DNA from: a virus
IMG/VR virus record: IMGVR_UViG_3300020281_000089
Coordinates: 1 to 30,795 of that record
DNA length: 30,795 bases
Direction: 5' to 3' (one strand)
Made by a program: the position numbers and the translations under genes. Below, in pieces: positions 4,779 to 12,129 of this stretch. The notes below the pieces were generated by a model. It did not search any database. It was not told where the DNA came from and saw only the letters and a program-made list of their open reading frames with translations. The stretch's first letter is position 1; the number at the start of each line of letters is the position of its first letter.

Positions 4779-7208
4779 TTAAGTTGGATAAGAAATGATG
4801 ACGATACCATTACCCCCATTACCTGCACGATTGGCATGTCCAGCAGTTGGGAAACCAGCACCACCACCGCCGCCTCCTCCACCAGTTCCATTTACACCAT
4901 CTTGTCCTGCAACAGAACCATAACCACCAAAACCACCGGAACCATTTTGACCTCGACCACCAAAAGTCGCACCACCACCGCCACCACCAGCGTAAAGTTT
5001 ATCATATCCACTAATATTCAGGCGAATTCCAGCGCCTCCAGCTCCACCATGACCACCACCACCATCAGAACCACTACCACCAGCACCACCGCCACCAGAG
5101 GCAGCATTTGAACCTGCATTGTTTGGAGCATATGGTCCATTAACACCACCAGAAGAACCCTGAACGGGAACTGGTTGTGTAGGATCATTGGCAACAAAAT
5201 TTCCAGAGTTTGAAGAAGCACCATGATCTGGCCATGCCGATGATGGAGCACCACCGCCACCAGAACCTCCAACGTGTCCAGGTCCAACTGGGCTTGGTCC
5301 AGGTCTCCAAGCACCACCTGCACCACCACCTTCAGATCTTATTGGTGCTGGTGTTCCGTTTCCAAATTCAGAGAATGAACCTGGATATCCAGCAGTAGGA
5401 ATAAGAGATCCTGGATAATGTACTGTTGCAGGTCCTGAACCACCACTACCGATAACAACAGGATAAGTACCAGTAGTAGCACTAACAGGCAATGCAGTTC
5501 CTCTCATTGGTGCTGGCATACCAGGATCACTAGATCTCATACCACCAGCACCACCGCCACCACCAGCGGCATTATCATTAAATCCTTGTCCACCAGAACC
5601 ACCACCACCAACTACAAGATAATCAACAGATGTTAACGATGGGTTTGTAACAGTAAATGTACCCGATGCCTCGAATTTATGAATGGTTTTTCCATTAGCA
5701 TATGAAATAGCACCACCAGTTGCTTTTGCAACTCTATTATCAATCCCGATTGGATATCTAACAATAACAACACCAGAACCACCAGCACCACCTAAGGTAA
5801 CGCTAATACCCATTCCACCGCCACCGCCACCAGTGTTTGTTGCTCCTTTTCCACCTTTACCATCATGGGTGCCTGATTCACCAGCACCAAATGATGCGAC
5901 TGCTGCCGGTGCACCAGCACCCGAGTCAGCAGGAGTGACTCTGGTATTAGGAGCTCCTGGTTGTCCAGGTTCTGCACCTTCTCCTACATAACCACCAGTA
6001 CCCCACATTCCACCTCGCCACATTCCACCGCCGCCGCCACCGCCGCGACCACCATTGCCTGCCTTTCCTATACCTTTTGGTCTAGTATCAAGAGTAGTGT
6101 TATTTGGAAAATTGGAAGCAGTAGATCCCTGAGCACCACCACCGCCACCACCAGCATACCAACGACGCTGACCAGAAATTGTAAAGTCTAATCCGTCTCC
6201 ACCGTCACCAGATTTTGTAAAGTAGTGTGGTTCTCCCTGAGATCCAGCACCACCACCGCCGCCAACATAATACCATGCAGAATGTTGACCAGGAGAACCG
6301 TAACCACCTGGATGTCCCTGCTCTTGATTGAGTGCGATTCCACCAGTAACGTGAATTTGAGAATCCTCAGCAGGTCCACCAGGACCAAGCCATCCACCAC
6401 CACCACCTGATCCACCTGCACGACCAAAAGAACCTGTGCTCTTGGTGGGACTACTAACATAAGCTCCTCCACCGCCGCCACCAATAGCAAGAAACCCAAA
6501 AGCAGATGAATCTGTGCCAGCATTTCCACCACTAATAGCGGTAAGTTGTGCTCCACCGCCACCAACAGTCATTGTATAAACACCAGGTGAAGTTTCAACT
6601 GGAACATTCTTTCTATAAAGTAATCCACCAGCACCACCACCGCCAGCAGAACCACCAGATCCACCACCAGCAACAATCAATACCTCAACTTTATTATTAA
6701 CAGCAGGAGCATCAGTAACTGTAAAGTCTGAAGTTCCTCTAAAAATATGTGCTCGATAGAGAATACCACCCTCTACATAATCAACAACATCTGAACCACC
6801 TGTTGCTTGGAGATACTTACCACCACCAACTGCTACCCATTGATCTCCATTATAAAGTTCTACAAAATGATTATCAGAATTATAAACTACAGTTCCTGCA
6901 TCAGTACCAACACCAGCATTACGTCCCGCAGTTGTTGTTTGACCCAACCCAAGTGCATTTGATCTTAGGAAAGAATTGCCAACTGTAATACTAGAGGTTG
7001 CCGTTATCAAACCAGCATTAACATCACCGGTCAAATCGCCAACAACACCACCTCTTGCAGTAACAATACCAATAGAATCAATATTAGTTACGTCATCATA
7101 AGTCAGTGTTCCACCAATACTCACATTACCAGAAACTTCTAACTCTGATAATTCTGAGAATGTAGATACACCTGTTATTGAACCTGAACCACTAATAGAT
7201 ACTGGCAT
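4779..7208 (-). CDS. Glycine-rich tail fibre/adhesin protein (809 aa)
   Basis: The N-terminal 150 residues are a fibre-shaft-like text of short Thr/Gly/Val strands (TYDDVTNIDSIGIVTARGG, NAGVGTDAGTVVYN) followed by YNGDQWVAVGG. Two large glycine-rich domains follow, each starting with a V-G/A-GGGSGG motif (about residues 175-490 and 530-809) and ending with the strands VVIVRYPIG and GIVIISYPT. Such domains occur in distal tail fibres of marine T4-like phages, where poly-Gly loops are thought to contact the host surface. The Shine-Dalgarno AAGGAGAAG precedes the ATG. The gene is a paralogue of the 895-residue protein at 12128-14815. Late expression is expected through the promoter at 7582-7589. 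Confidence 0.8.
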   Translation of the reverse strand: MPVSISGSGSITGVSTFSELSELEVSGNVSIGGTLTYDDVTNIDSIGIVTARGGVVGDLTGDVNAGLITATSSITVGNSFLRSNALGLGQTTTAGRNAGVGTDAGTVVYNSDNHFVELYNGDQWVAVGGGKYLQATGGSDVVDYVEGGILYRAHIFRGTSDFTVTDAPAVNNKVEVLIVAGGGSGGSAGGGGAGGLLYRKNVPVETSPGVYTMTVGGGGAQLTAISGGNAGTDSSAFGFLAIGGGGGGAYVSSPTKSTGSFGRAGGSGGGGGWLGPGGPAEDSQIHVTGGIALNQEQGHPGGYGSPGQHSAWYYVGGGGGAGSQGEPHYFTKSGDGGDGLDFTISGQRRWYAGGGGGGAQGSTASNFPNNTTLDTRPKGIGKAGNGGRGGGGGGGMWRGGMWGTGGYVGEGAEPGQPGAPNTRVTPADSGAGAPAAVASFGAGESGTHDGKGGKGATNTGGGGGGMGISVTLGGAGGSGVVIVRYPIGIDNRVAKATGGAISYANGKTIHKFEASGTFTVTNPSLTSVDYLVVGGGGSGGQGFNDNAAGGGGGAGGMRSSDPGMPAPMRGTALPVSATTGTYPVVIGSGGSGPATVHYPGSLIPTAGYPGSFSEFGNGTPAPIRSEGGGAGGAWRPGPSPVGPGHVGGSGGGGAPSSAWPDHGASSNSGNFVANDPTQPVPVQGSSGGVNGPYAPNNAGSNAASGGGGAGGSGSDGGGGHGGAGGAGIRLNISGYDKLYAGGGGGGATFGGRGQNGSGGFGGYGSVAGQDGVNGTGGGGGGGGAGFPTAGHANRAGNGGNGIVIISYPT

Positions 7209-7219
7209 TTATCTTCTCC

Positions 7220-7561
7220 TTATACAATAGTCCAGACAGACCCAGATGGAATAGTAATGACTACACTGGGATCCAAAGTTATAGGTCCCGCTGTCATTGC
7301 GTTCTTCCCACTGCTAATCTGATAACTCTGAGTCACAGTATTTGAATTCTCAAAGAAGACCGTATCCTGACCGCCGCCGACGGCTCCTCCTCCCAGACTT
7401 CCCCAAGAATTTGAATATCCTTCAAATTGTGATGTTGTTACATTATAACGAATAACACCAGAACTGATACCTACTGGTCTATTCGCAGTCGTTCCCTTAG
7501 GGACTGAAAATGGATCAGTAATGGTACCAATACCAGTGTTTACGATCTTTGTAAACGCCAT
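7220..7561 (-). CDS. Small fibre/virion structural protein (113 aa)
   Basis: The protein opens MAFTKIVNTGIGTITDPFSV, continues with PKGTTANRPVG and YNVTTSQFEGYSNSWGSLGG (the wording found at fibre-head junctions, where a plotted strand pair carries FEGY.N..W), and ends with a hydrophobic strand IPSGSVWTIV. The last 30 residues resemble the end of the protein at 11624-12097 (NALNAGPVTL...GTWVIV), so both probably share a C-terminal capping or attachment domain. It lies 11 nt before the large glycine-rich fibre gene and behind a late promoter, which suggests that the two are co-expressed and assembled together. Confidence 0.7.
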   Translation of the reverse strand: MAFTKIVNTGIGTITDPFSVPKGTTANRPVGISSGVIRYNVTTSQFEGYSNSWGSLGGGAVGGGQDTVFFENSNTVTQSYQISSGKNAMTAGPITLDPSVVITIPSGSVWTIV

Positions 7562-7581
7562 TTATGATGACTATTTTCTTT

Positions 7582-7589
7582 TATTTATC
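7582..7589 (-). promoter_or_regulatory. T4-type late promoter (GATAAATA)
   Basis: GATAAATA lies 20 nt before the ATG of the gene at 7220-7561 and matches the NATAAATA late motif of T4-like cyanophages. The TAA stop of the oxygenase gene upstream (7585-7587) is inside the motif. It separates the late fibre pair from the oxygenase operon. Confidence 0.55.
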
Positions 7590-8118
7590 GCACTTCCATA
7601 TCCCAAGAGGTTATCATACGCAACTTATTTGTCTGCATTGCATCAGCATAATGTACTAATACACTTGGCCAAATATACATCACTCCTTCTTTCGGTTCTG
7701 GTATCGATACAATGTTAGTTGTATCTGATACTGGGTCATTCCACGGTCCAATGAACTTGGTTGGTGTATGTACCTTTTCATCATATTCAAGATACATCAG
7801 TCCAGTGTAACCAATAGACCGATGATTATGAGGACAGTGATTTTCTGTCTTCTTAGTGTATTTTAGAGTCCAGATATCCATCACTCGGAGATACTCCAAG
7901 TTTGCTTCTTTTTTGAACTCATCCAACTCCTCAGAAAAGATACCCTCAAAGTCAAGAGAGTATCTATTCTTTTTAGTGTGTCTATCGGTCTGAAAGGTAT
8001 TCAGACCGTGATATCCAAAATCACTTCTATTGATTCTAGAAAGAAGTGCTTTTTTCTTCCTATTCCACTCTTTCACCTCATAAGAATAAAGAGGTGCATA
8101 GAACAATAGATTCAACAT
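7585..8118 (-). CDS. 2-oxoglutarate/Fe(II) oxygenase-like protein (177 aa)
   Basis: The C-terminal half has the pattern of the 2OG-FeII_Oxy_5 type family found in T4-like cyanophages: CPHNHRSIGYTGLMYLEY (candidate metal ligands His-x-His near residues 96-98), then PKEGVMYIWPSVLVHYA with the distal His and NKLRMITSW with the Arg that would bind 2-oxoglutarate. The N-terminal half has many Lys and Arg residues and is unlike its neighbours. The substrate is unknown. It is the last of three overlapping oxygenase genes; its ATG overlaps the TAA upstream (TAATG at 8116-8120). The operon has an early-type promoter although it is embedded among late fibre genes. Confidence 0.75.
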   Translation of the reverse strand: MLNLLFYAPLYSYEVKEWNRKKKALLSRINRSDFGYHGLNTFQTDRHTKKNRYSLDFEGIFSEELDEFKKEANLEYLRVMDIWTLKYTKKTENHCPHNHRSIGYTGLMYLEYDEKVHTPTKFIGPWNDPVSDTTNIVSIPEPKEGVMYIWPSVLVHYADAMQTNKLRMITSWDMEVR

Positions 8119-8831
8119 TATCTGTCGTTAGCGTGATGAACAAAAGGACCTTGTGCGTTTACATAATGCAGGAAGATTTGGTGATGATAGGTATCATCTT
8201 GAATCTTTCTAGTTTTACGCCAGCGTCTCTGCAACCTATTATACTTAGATTCTAGAGGATCACGCCAGTGTTCTCGCTCACAACCTTTATACACAGCAGC
8301 ATCACCGTTCTTCATCAGAACATATGACTCAGAACCATCAGGACGCTCAAACCAAATTGGCCAAGGGTTTTCAGAGTTAGTGCTGATTTGAAGAGTGACA
8401 CTGACTTCACAAGCAGGACGGTCACTATGACGCTTCAACTGCTGACCCACATAATAAAAGCGGTCATAAAAGTAAGTAGGAAGCAAGTCCATACCAAGAC
8501 GCTTTTCTACTTCTTTACGGACAAGGTAATGAAGTTGCTTATACATCGGCACATTATATCGTGCTAATGAACCATTCACCTGCTTCTCATCAGGCATATA
8601 ATTGTACTTATCCTTACGGATGTAATTCATCTGACCCGTCAGACGATTACCATTATCATCAAGTGGGGGATCACAGTAAAGGTTCTGTGGGTCTGCAATG
8701 AGTCCTGGAATAGCAAGATATCCATTCTTCTCAAAGGACTCATTCTTACTCATATTAGTGGTAGTTGGAGTGGCACATTTCTGATACCCGTCCTCATAAA
8801 CACCACCAGTTGATACAAACTCCTTTTCCAT
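8118..8831 (-). CDS. 2OG-Fe(II) oxygenase/hydroxylase-like protein (237 aa)
   Basis: The start at 8831 overlaps the TGA of the gene upstream as TGATG and has GAGGTGG 5-8 nt before it; an in-frame ATG at 8858 would add 9 residues and is less likely. Mid-protein there is GQQLKRHSDRPACEVSVTLQ, a His-x-Asp metal-binding pair typical of the double-stranded beta-helix oxygenases, then GDAAVYKGCEREHWRDP with the probable distal His. The C-terminal HHQIFLHYVNAQGP is a conserved strand in related phage hydroxylases. The substrate is unknown; candidates are a phage or host protein or a small molecule. It forms an operon with the two neighbouring oxygenases. Confidence 0.75.
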   Translation of the reverse strand: MEKEFVSTGGVYEDGYQKCATPTTTNMSKNESFEKNGYLAIPGLIADPQNLYCDPPLDDNGNRLTGQMNYIRKDKYNYMPDEKQVNGSLARYNVPMYKQLHYLVRKEVEKRLGMDLLPTYFYDRFYYVGQQLKRHSDRPACEVSVTLQISTNSENPWPIWFERPDGSESYVLMKNGDAAVYKGCEREHWRDPLESKYNRLQRRWRKTRKIQDDTYHHQIFLHYVNAQGPFVHHANDR

Positions 8832-9448
8832 CACTTCCACCTCGGACCAACAACCCAACCAACAAGACTCTTACGCATACCAGAGCGAACACGACGGACA
8901 CGGTGCTTGGTGCGTGAGTCAAACACCATCAGAGTTCCACGCTGTTTAGGTGCAAAGTATGTCTTGCCACCATTATCAAGGAACTGCACCTCTCCACCAG
9001 TATAATCACTAGGATCGGAAAGTTGAACTGCAAAAGACAGTTTCCTTACAGTTTCTCCTTGAAGTGTAACTTGGTCTTGACTTAGATTAGTACCAGAACC
9101 AGCAACGAGTTGTGGTTTATAGAAAGTATCGATATCAGCATCTTGATGCCAGTTGTAGAACTGACCTTCACCATATTGAGTATATTGAATACTTCCACCA
9201 TCAATATCATACAAGTCATAACAGAAGTTCTCTCTGTTAATCTTATCGATATAATACCACAACCAACCACCAATCCAGTGAGAAGTGGGAATCCAAGCAT
9301 TCTTACTATTACGGATTACCTTATCAACTTGCTCTCCCATAATCTGGGAGTCCTTTGCAACTGCATCAAATGATTGAACGTCTTTCTCTATGATTTCGAC
9401 AATTTCAGTCGGCAAATTAGTCATATGCCAACAAGTCAAGTAAGCCAT
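8831..9448 (-). CDS. Prolyl 4-hydroxylase-like 2OG-Fe(II) oxygenase (205 aa)
   Basis: The protein has the full motif set of the 2OG-FeII_Oxy_3 / P4H family: YNWHQDADID (His-x-Asp metal ligands), KLSFAVQLSDPSDYTGGEVQ, then GTLMVFDSRTKHRVRRVRSG with the distal His, and GMRKSLVGWVVGP with the basic residue for 2-oxoglutarate. The first ATG behind the promoter is at 9448 (MAYLTCWHMTNLPTE); a TTG at 9454 and an ATG at 9424 are alternatives. It would hydroxylate a peptidyl residue; the target is unknown. It is the first gene of a three-gene oxygenase operon with a perfect host-type promoter 24-52 nt upstream. Confidence 0.85.
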   Translation of the reverse strand: MAYLTCWHMTNLPTEIVEIIEKDVQSFDAVAKDSQIMGEQVDKVIRNSKNAWIPTSHWIGGWLWYYIDKINRENFCYDLYDIDGGSIQYTQYGEGQFYNWHQDADIDTFYKPQLVAGSGTNLSQDQVTLQGETVRKLSFAVQLSDPSDYTGGEVQFLDNGGKTYFAPKQRGTLMVFDSRTKHRVRRVRSGMRKSLVGWVVGPRWK

Positions 9449-9471
9449 ATACAAATAATCTTTTCAGGCTC

Positions 9472-9500
9472 ATTATATATCAGATTTTACAGACTGTCAA
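9472..9500 (-). promoter_or_regulatory. Perfect consensus sigma-70 promoter for the oxygenase operon
   Basis: TTGACA (9495-9500), a 17-nt spacer and TATAAT (9472-9477) on the minus strand match consensus at all positions. Initiation near 9465 gives a leader of about 17 nt to the ATG at 9448. The palindrome CAAGATCTTG (9507-9516) lies just upstream. The rest of 9455-9563 shows no gene. This early-type promoter stands out because the flanking fibre genes use late motifs. Confidence 0.85.
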
Positions 9501-9563
9501 TCTTGACAAGATCTTGAATTATAAGTAGACTATGTTTGTTGCTTTTAAAGATCAGATATAGCT

Positions 9564-10109
9564 TTAAGCAGAGATTTCCATTAAAGTGATTGATGACACT
9601 GTTCTATTATGATTATAAGTGTCAGCATCACCTTCAGAGCGGTTAACATAAAATCCATTACCATCATTATCAGCTTCTACATGATATAATCCATAAGTTA
9701 CAGCAGAAGTTGTTGCTGGACTATCTAAATGATTTACTGTAGCCACACCTGGTCCATAAACAGCGTCAAAATAAAAAGTAGGACTTTGAAGGGAAATAGT
9801 TGCTCTATTTCTATTACCATCAGCATCACCAACAGCAATATCTGTGCTATCTCTTCTTAAGACAGCATATTGTGATGCATAAGAACCAGCAACTGCAGCA
9901 TGTAAAGAAATCATTACTAAAATTTTATTACTTGCTGATTGAGGCGTTATTGTTGCCTGCATACCAGGAATTAGTTGTGGAGTAGAAGAACCAGTTAAAG
10001 ATTCTGCATCAGTCTTTGTTACTGAAACAACCTGAATGATACCACCACCACTTGCACCAGTAGGCATTCCGTCTCTTGGGACGATTCTATTTGTTCTTAA
10101 TTCTGACAT
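9564..10109 (-). CDS. Tail fibre-associated virion protein (181 aa)
   Basis: It opens with the adaptor module MSELRTNRIVPRDGMPTGAS and GGGIIQVVSVTKTD, continues with a beta-rich domain (TITPQSASNKILVMISLHAA, TYGLYHVEADNDG) and ends SSITLMEISA. The same layout, with the same order of motifs, is found in the 189-residue protein directly upstream, so the two are tandem paralogues. Proteins of this kind in T4-like cyanophages are fibre or whisker components. The ATG overlaps the TAA of the upstream paralogue (TAATG at 10107-10111). Confidence 0.75.
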   Translation of the reverse strand: MSELRTNRIVPRDGMPTGASGGGIIQVVSVTKTDAESLTGSSTPQLIPGMQATITPQSASNKILVMISLHAAVAGSYASQYAVLRRDSTDIAVGDADGNRNRATISLQSPTFYFDAVYGPGVATVNHLDSPATTSAVTYGLYHVEADNDGNGFYVNRSEGDADTYNHNRTVSSITLMEISA

Positions 10110-10678
10110 TATGCTGATACCTCCATTACAGTAATACTACTCATTCCACGACCATAATAATCGGCTTGATCTCTATCATTATGATTTCTATTCACATATA
10201 CATTATAACCAGAAGCAAAAGAACGCATAGCAATTGAATAACTCACTGCCTGTGTTGTATTTGGACTATCAAGATAATTTACACTGCCATGATACATCTG
10301 ATATGAATTAGTACTATCTCCATGATATTGATTCATAGCAAAACTAAACCTTGGTCTATTACCAGCAGCAGCACCAACAGCTCCTGGAAGTAATGCTCTT
10401 GTTGCTCCTCCAATACCTCTCCATAACTGACCAAAACCTTGCCAGTATTGAGTACTATAACATACGGATGCAGTTACTAATAATTTACTAGTGGCAAATT
10501 TTGGTGTTATGCTGACGTTAAGTCCCGTTACTTCCTCAAAATTGGGATAATTAGTTGCCATATCACCAGCCCAAGCATCTGTCTTAGCAGTTTGTACTAC
10601 TTGGATTATTCCACCGCCACCACCAGTGGGAATACCAGTCGTTGGAATTATTTTATCTACTCTAAGTTCGGATGCCAT
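10109..10678 (-). CDS. Tail fibre-associated virion protein (189 aa), paralogue of the next gene
   Basis: The N-terminus MASELRVDKIIPTTGIPTGG and GGGIIQVVQTAKTD matches the 181-residue protein downstream, as do SITPKFATSKLLVTAS, NYLDSPNTTQAVSYS, YVNRNHNDRD and the end SSITVMEVSA. The middle differs, which fits a conserved mounting module plus a variable surface. It lies 32 nt behind the late promoter at 10711-10718. The intervening DNA has the 12-nt palindrome CACATATATGTG. Confidence 0.75.
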   Translation of the reverse strand: MASELRVDKIIPTTGIPTGGGGGIIQVVQTAKTDAWAGDMATNYPNFEEVTGLNVSITPKFATSKLLVTASVCYSTQYWQGFGQLWRGIGGATRALLPGAVGAAAGNRPRFSFAMNQYHGDSTNSYQMYHGSVNYLDSPNTTQAVSYSIAMRSFASGYNVYVNRNHNDRDQADYYGRGMSSITVMEVSA

Positions 10679-10710
10679 TTATCAGAATAGTTATCACACA
10701 TATATGTGAT

Positions 10711-10718
10711 TATTTATG
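10711..10718 (-). promoter_or_regulatory. T4-type late promoter (CATAAATA)
   Basis: CATAAATA on the minus strand precedes the paired fibre genes at 10678 and 10109. The TAA stop of the upstream chaperone-like gene (10714-10716) lies within the motif. Confidence 0.55.
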
Positions 10719-11109
10719 TTGGTTCCGTTGGCCAGACAACGTTACTAATAATTGGATATGGACCAGCAATTTCTGGAGATGCAGTGCTCGGAAGATCTCT
10801 AAGTGCCTGTCTGTAATTTCTCCACTTTGCAGGAACGTTGGTATTAGTTTCTCTTGCTTTGACAACGACCCAATCACACGCTGTTAATAGTCTGTCACGA
10901 TGGAATCTTAGTCTACGCATTGCTTCATTATCATAAAGTTCCTGTGCTTTATCAAGAACTTGTTGTTCTGTTGGTATTGATGTTACTATACCGACATTCC
11001 ATTCAATATTCTCGTAAGAATTTTCACCACGAATCGCAAGAGCACCTGATAAATTTCCAGTAAGAGAATATGCTGCTTCAGCAATAAAATCAGTAGTTGT
11101 TATAATCAT
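10714..11109 (-). CDS. Phage tail assembly chaperone-like protein (131 aa)
   Basis: The C-terminal half reads RLRFHRDRLLTACDWVVVKA, then VPAKWRNYRQALRDLPS, which is the signature of the phage tail-fibre assembly chaperone family (PF16778): a Leu-Leu-x-x-x-Asp-Trp helix and a Trp-x-x-Tyr-Arg-Gln-Ala-Leu-Arg-Asp-Leu-Pro motif. The N-terminal half (MIITTTDFIAEAAYSLTGNL, AIRGENSYENIEWN) is fibre-like. Such proteins assist fibre trimerisation or are a fibre tip component. Its location among fibre genes agrees. The start at 11109 is 2 nt after the stop of the upstream gene. Confidence 0.8.
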   Translation of the reverse strand: MIITTTDFIAEAAYSLTGNLSGALAIRGENSYENIEWNVGIVTSIPTEQQVLDKAQELYDNEAMRRLRFHRDRLLTACDWVVVKARETNTNVPAKWRNYRQALRDLPSTASPEIAGPYPIISNVVWPTEPT

Positions 11110-11111
11110 AG

Positions 11112-11615
11112 TTATGCTCCCGCAAATAAGTTTCCAGAATGATAAAAAGCAAATGTGTTACTAGTATTAGTATTATGAGAATATGAATTATACACTGAGA
11201 GTGATTGAGTTCCATTTGGATCCCATTTAACAATATAATCATATGTTACTACATTATAATACCAATCATAATGATATTGATTAAACCAAGTTCCATCTGT
11301 GAGATAATTTTTACCTGTTTGATGAAAATACCCCATCAAATATCCATGATTGGTGGAACCACCATGTGAATAATATAATGAAACTATAATTGCATAACAC
11401 CCTGCAGTATCAGCATCACTAATATTGCCAATCAATTTAATGGCATTATCATCAGCCTCGCCCCAAGTTACTCCAGTAAGAAGAGTTGCTCCCATTTTGG
11501 GTTCATGTCTTCCAAAACTCAATTGTCCGTTGTGAGTTTTAGCGTTATTGGTATTTAATTGACTAGTTACTAAAGTCCCAGTGTGATTTAAATTTGATAC
11601 GTTAAGAGTTCCCAT
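11112..11615 (-). CDS. Virion/fibre protein (167 aa)
   Basis: The start at 11615 (MGTLNVSNLNHTGTLVTSQL) has a very strong Shine-Dalgarno, TAGGAGGTAGT, directly before it, and is preferred over an ATG at 11639 that would overlap the previous gene. After a fibre-like N-terminus the protein is rich in Tyr, Asn, Gly and His (SLYYSHGGSTNHGYLMGYFH), which resembles surface-exposed receptor-binding tips. I do not recognise a named domain. The neighbours are the 157-residue adaptor upstream and the chaperone-like gene downstream, so it is probably part of a fibre. Confidence 0.7.
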   Translation of the reverse strand: MGTLNVSNLNHTGTLVTSQLNTNNAKTHNGQLSFGRHEPKMGATLLTGVTWGEADDNAIKLIGNISDADTAGCYAIIVSLYYSHGGSTNHGYLMGYFHQTGKNYLTDGTWFNQYHYDWYYNVVTYDYIVKWDPNGTQSLSVYNSYSHNTNTSNTFAFYHSGNLFAGA

Positions 11616-11623
11616 ACTACCTC

Positions 11624-12097
11624 CTATACAATTACCCAAGTTCCATCAAGTGTCATCGTTGAACCAAGAGTAACTGGTCCAGCATTAAGTGCATTGATGC
11701 TTGTCGTAATATAGTATCCACCAGGACGATTCAATTCACTACTAAAGAATAAAGAACCGTCACCAATATAAAGTCCAACAAAAGAGTTACCAGCACCAAC
11801 TAAGTCTGGACTCTCAAGAGTTGCAGTTTGAACTCCAACGTTGGAGGTAGTTACGATACCTGATGCTCTTTCTTCAAAAAGACCTGCAACAATTCCAGTT
11901 AGATTGGAACCATCGCCAGTGATGGAGTTAGCATTTATAGTACCGGAAACATCAAGATTGCCAGAGATGCCCTCAGCAACAGTCAAACTACCCTGAACTG
12001 TTGTGACACCAGAAATAACTGGACCAGTATCAGTAAAACTTATCGTACTGACACCAGTCCTACTTTGTATTTGATTTACACGAATTTCTGATGCCAT
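11624..12097 (-). CDS. Fibre adaptor protein (157 aa)
   Basis: MASEIRVNQIQSRTGVSTIS opens a protein that continues with short shaft repeats (GVTTVQGSLTVAEGISGNL, NANSITGDGSNLTGI), as in long fibre shafts, and ends with NALNAGPVTLGSTMTLDGTW and VIV. The C-terminal strand pair is shared with the 113-residue protein at 7220-7561. It is the first gene behind the late promoter at 12122-12129. The GDGSNLTGI motif recurs in other fibre genes here. Confidence 0.75.
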   Translation of the reverse strand: MASEIRVNQIQSRTGVSTISFTDTGPVISGVTTVQGSLTVAEGISGNLDVSGTINANSITGDGSNLTGIVAGLFEERASGIVTTSNVGVQTATLESPDLVGAGNSFVGLYIGDGSLFFSSELNRPGGYYITTSINALNAGPVTLGSTMTLDGTWVIV

Positions 12098-12121
12098 AGT
12101 ATATGATACTTTCCTTTTAGA

Positions 12122-12129
12122 TATTTATT
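12122..12129 (-). promoter_or_regulatory. T4-type late promoter (AATAAATA)
   Basis: AATAAATA on the minus strand lies 24 nt before the ATG at 12097. It overlaps the TAA of the glycine-rich fibre gene upstream (12128-12130). The surrounding 22 nt (12115-12136) recur almost exactly at 27218-27239. Confidence 0.6.

Noticed and set aside
4737-5111. Plus-strand frame rich in Thr and Ser opposite the glycine-rich fibre
   Set aside because: It is the antisense reading of Gly codons (ACC/TCC runs) in the 809-residue gene and has no ribosome site or promoter; the same holds for 5683-5991, 5961-6191 and 13025-13282.
4790-7000. Dense CCACCACC-type repeats suggesting tandem DNA repeats or a CRISPR array
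   Set aside because: The periodicity comes from Gly codons in a coding region; unit lengths are irregular and no spacers or leader exist.
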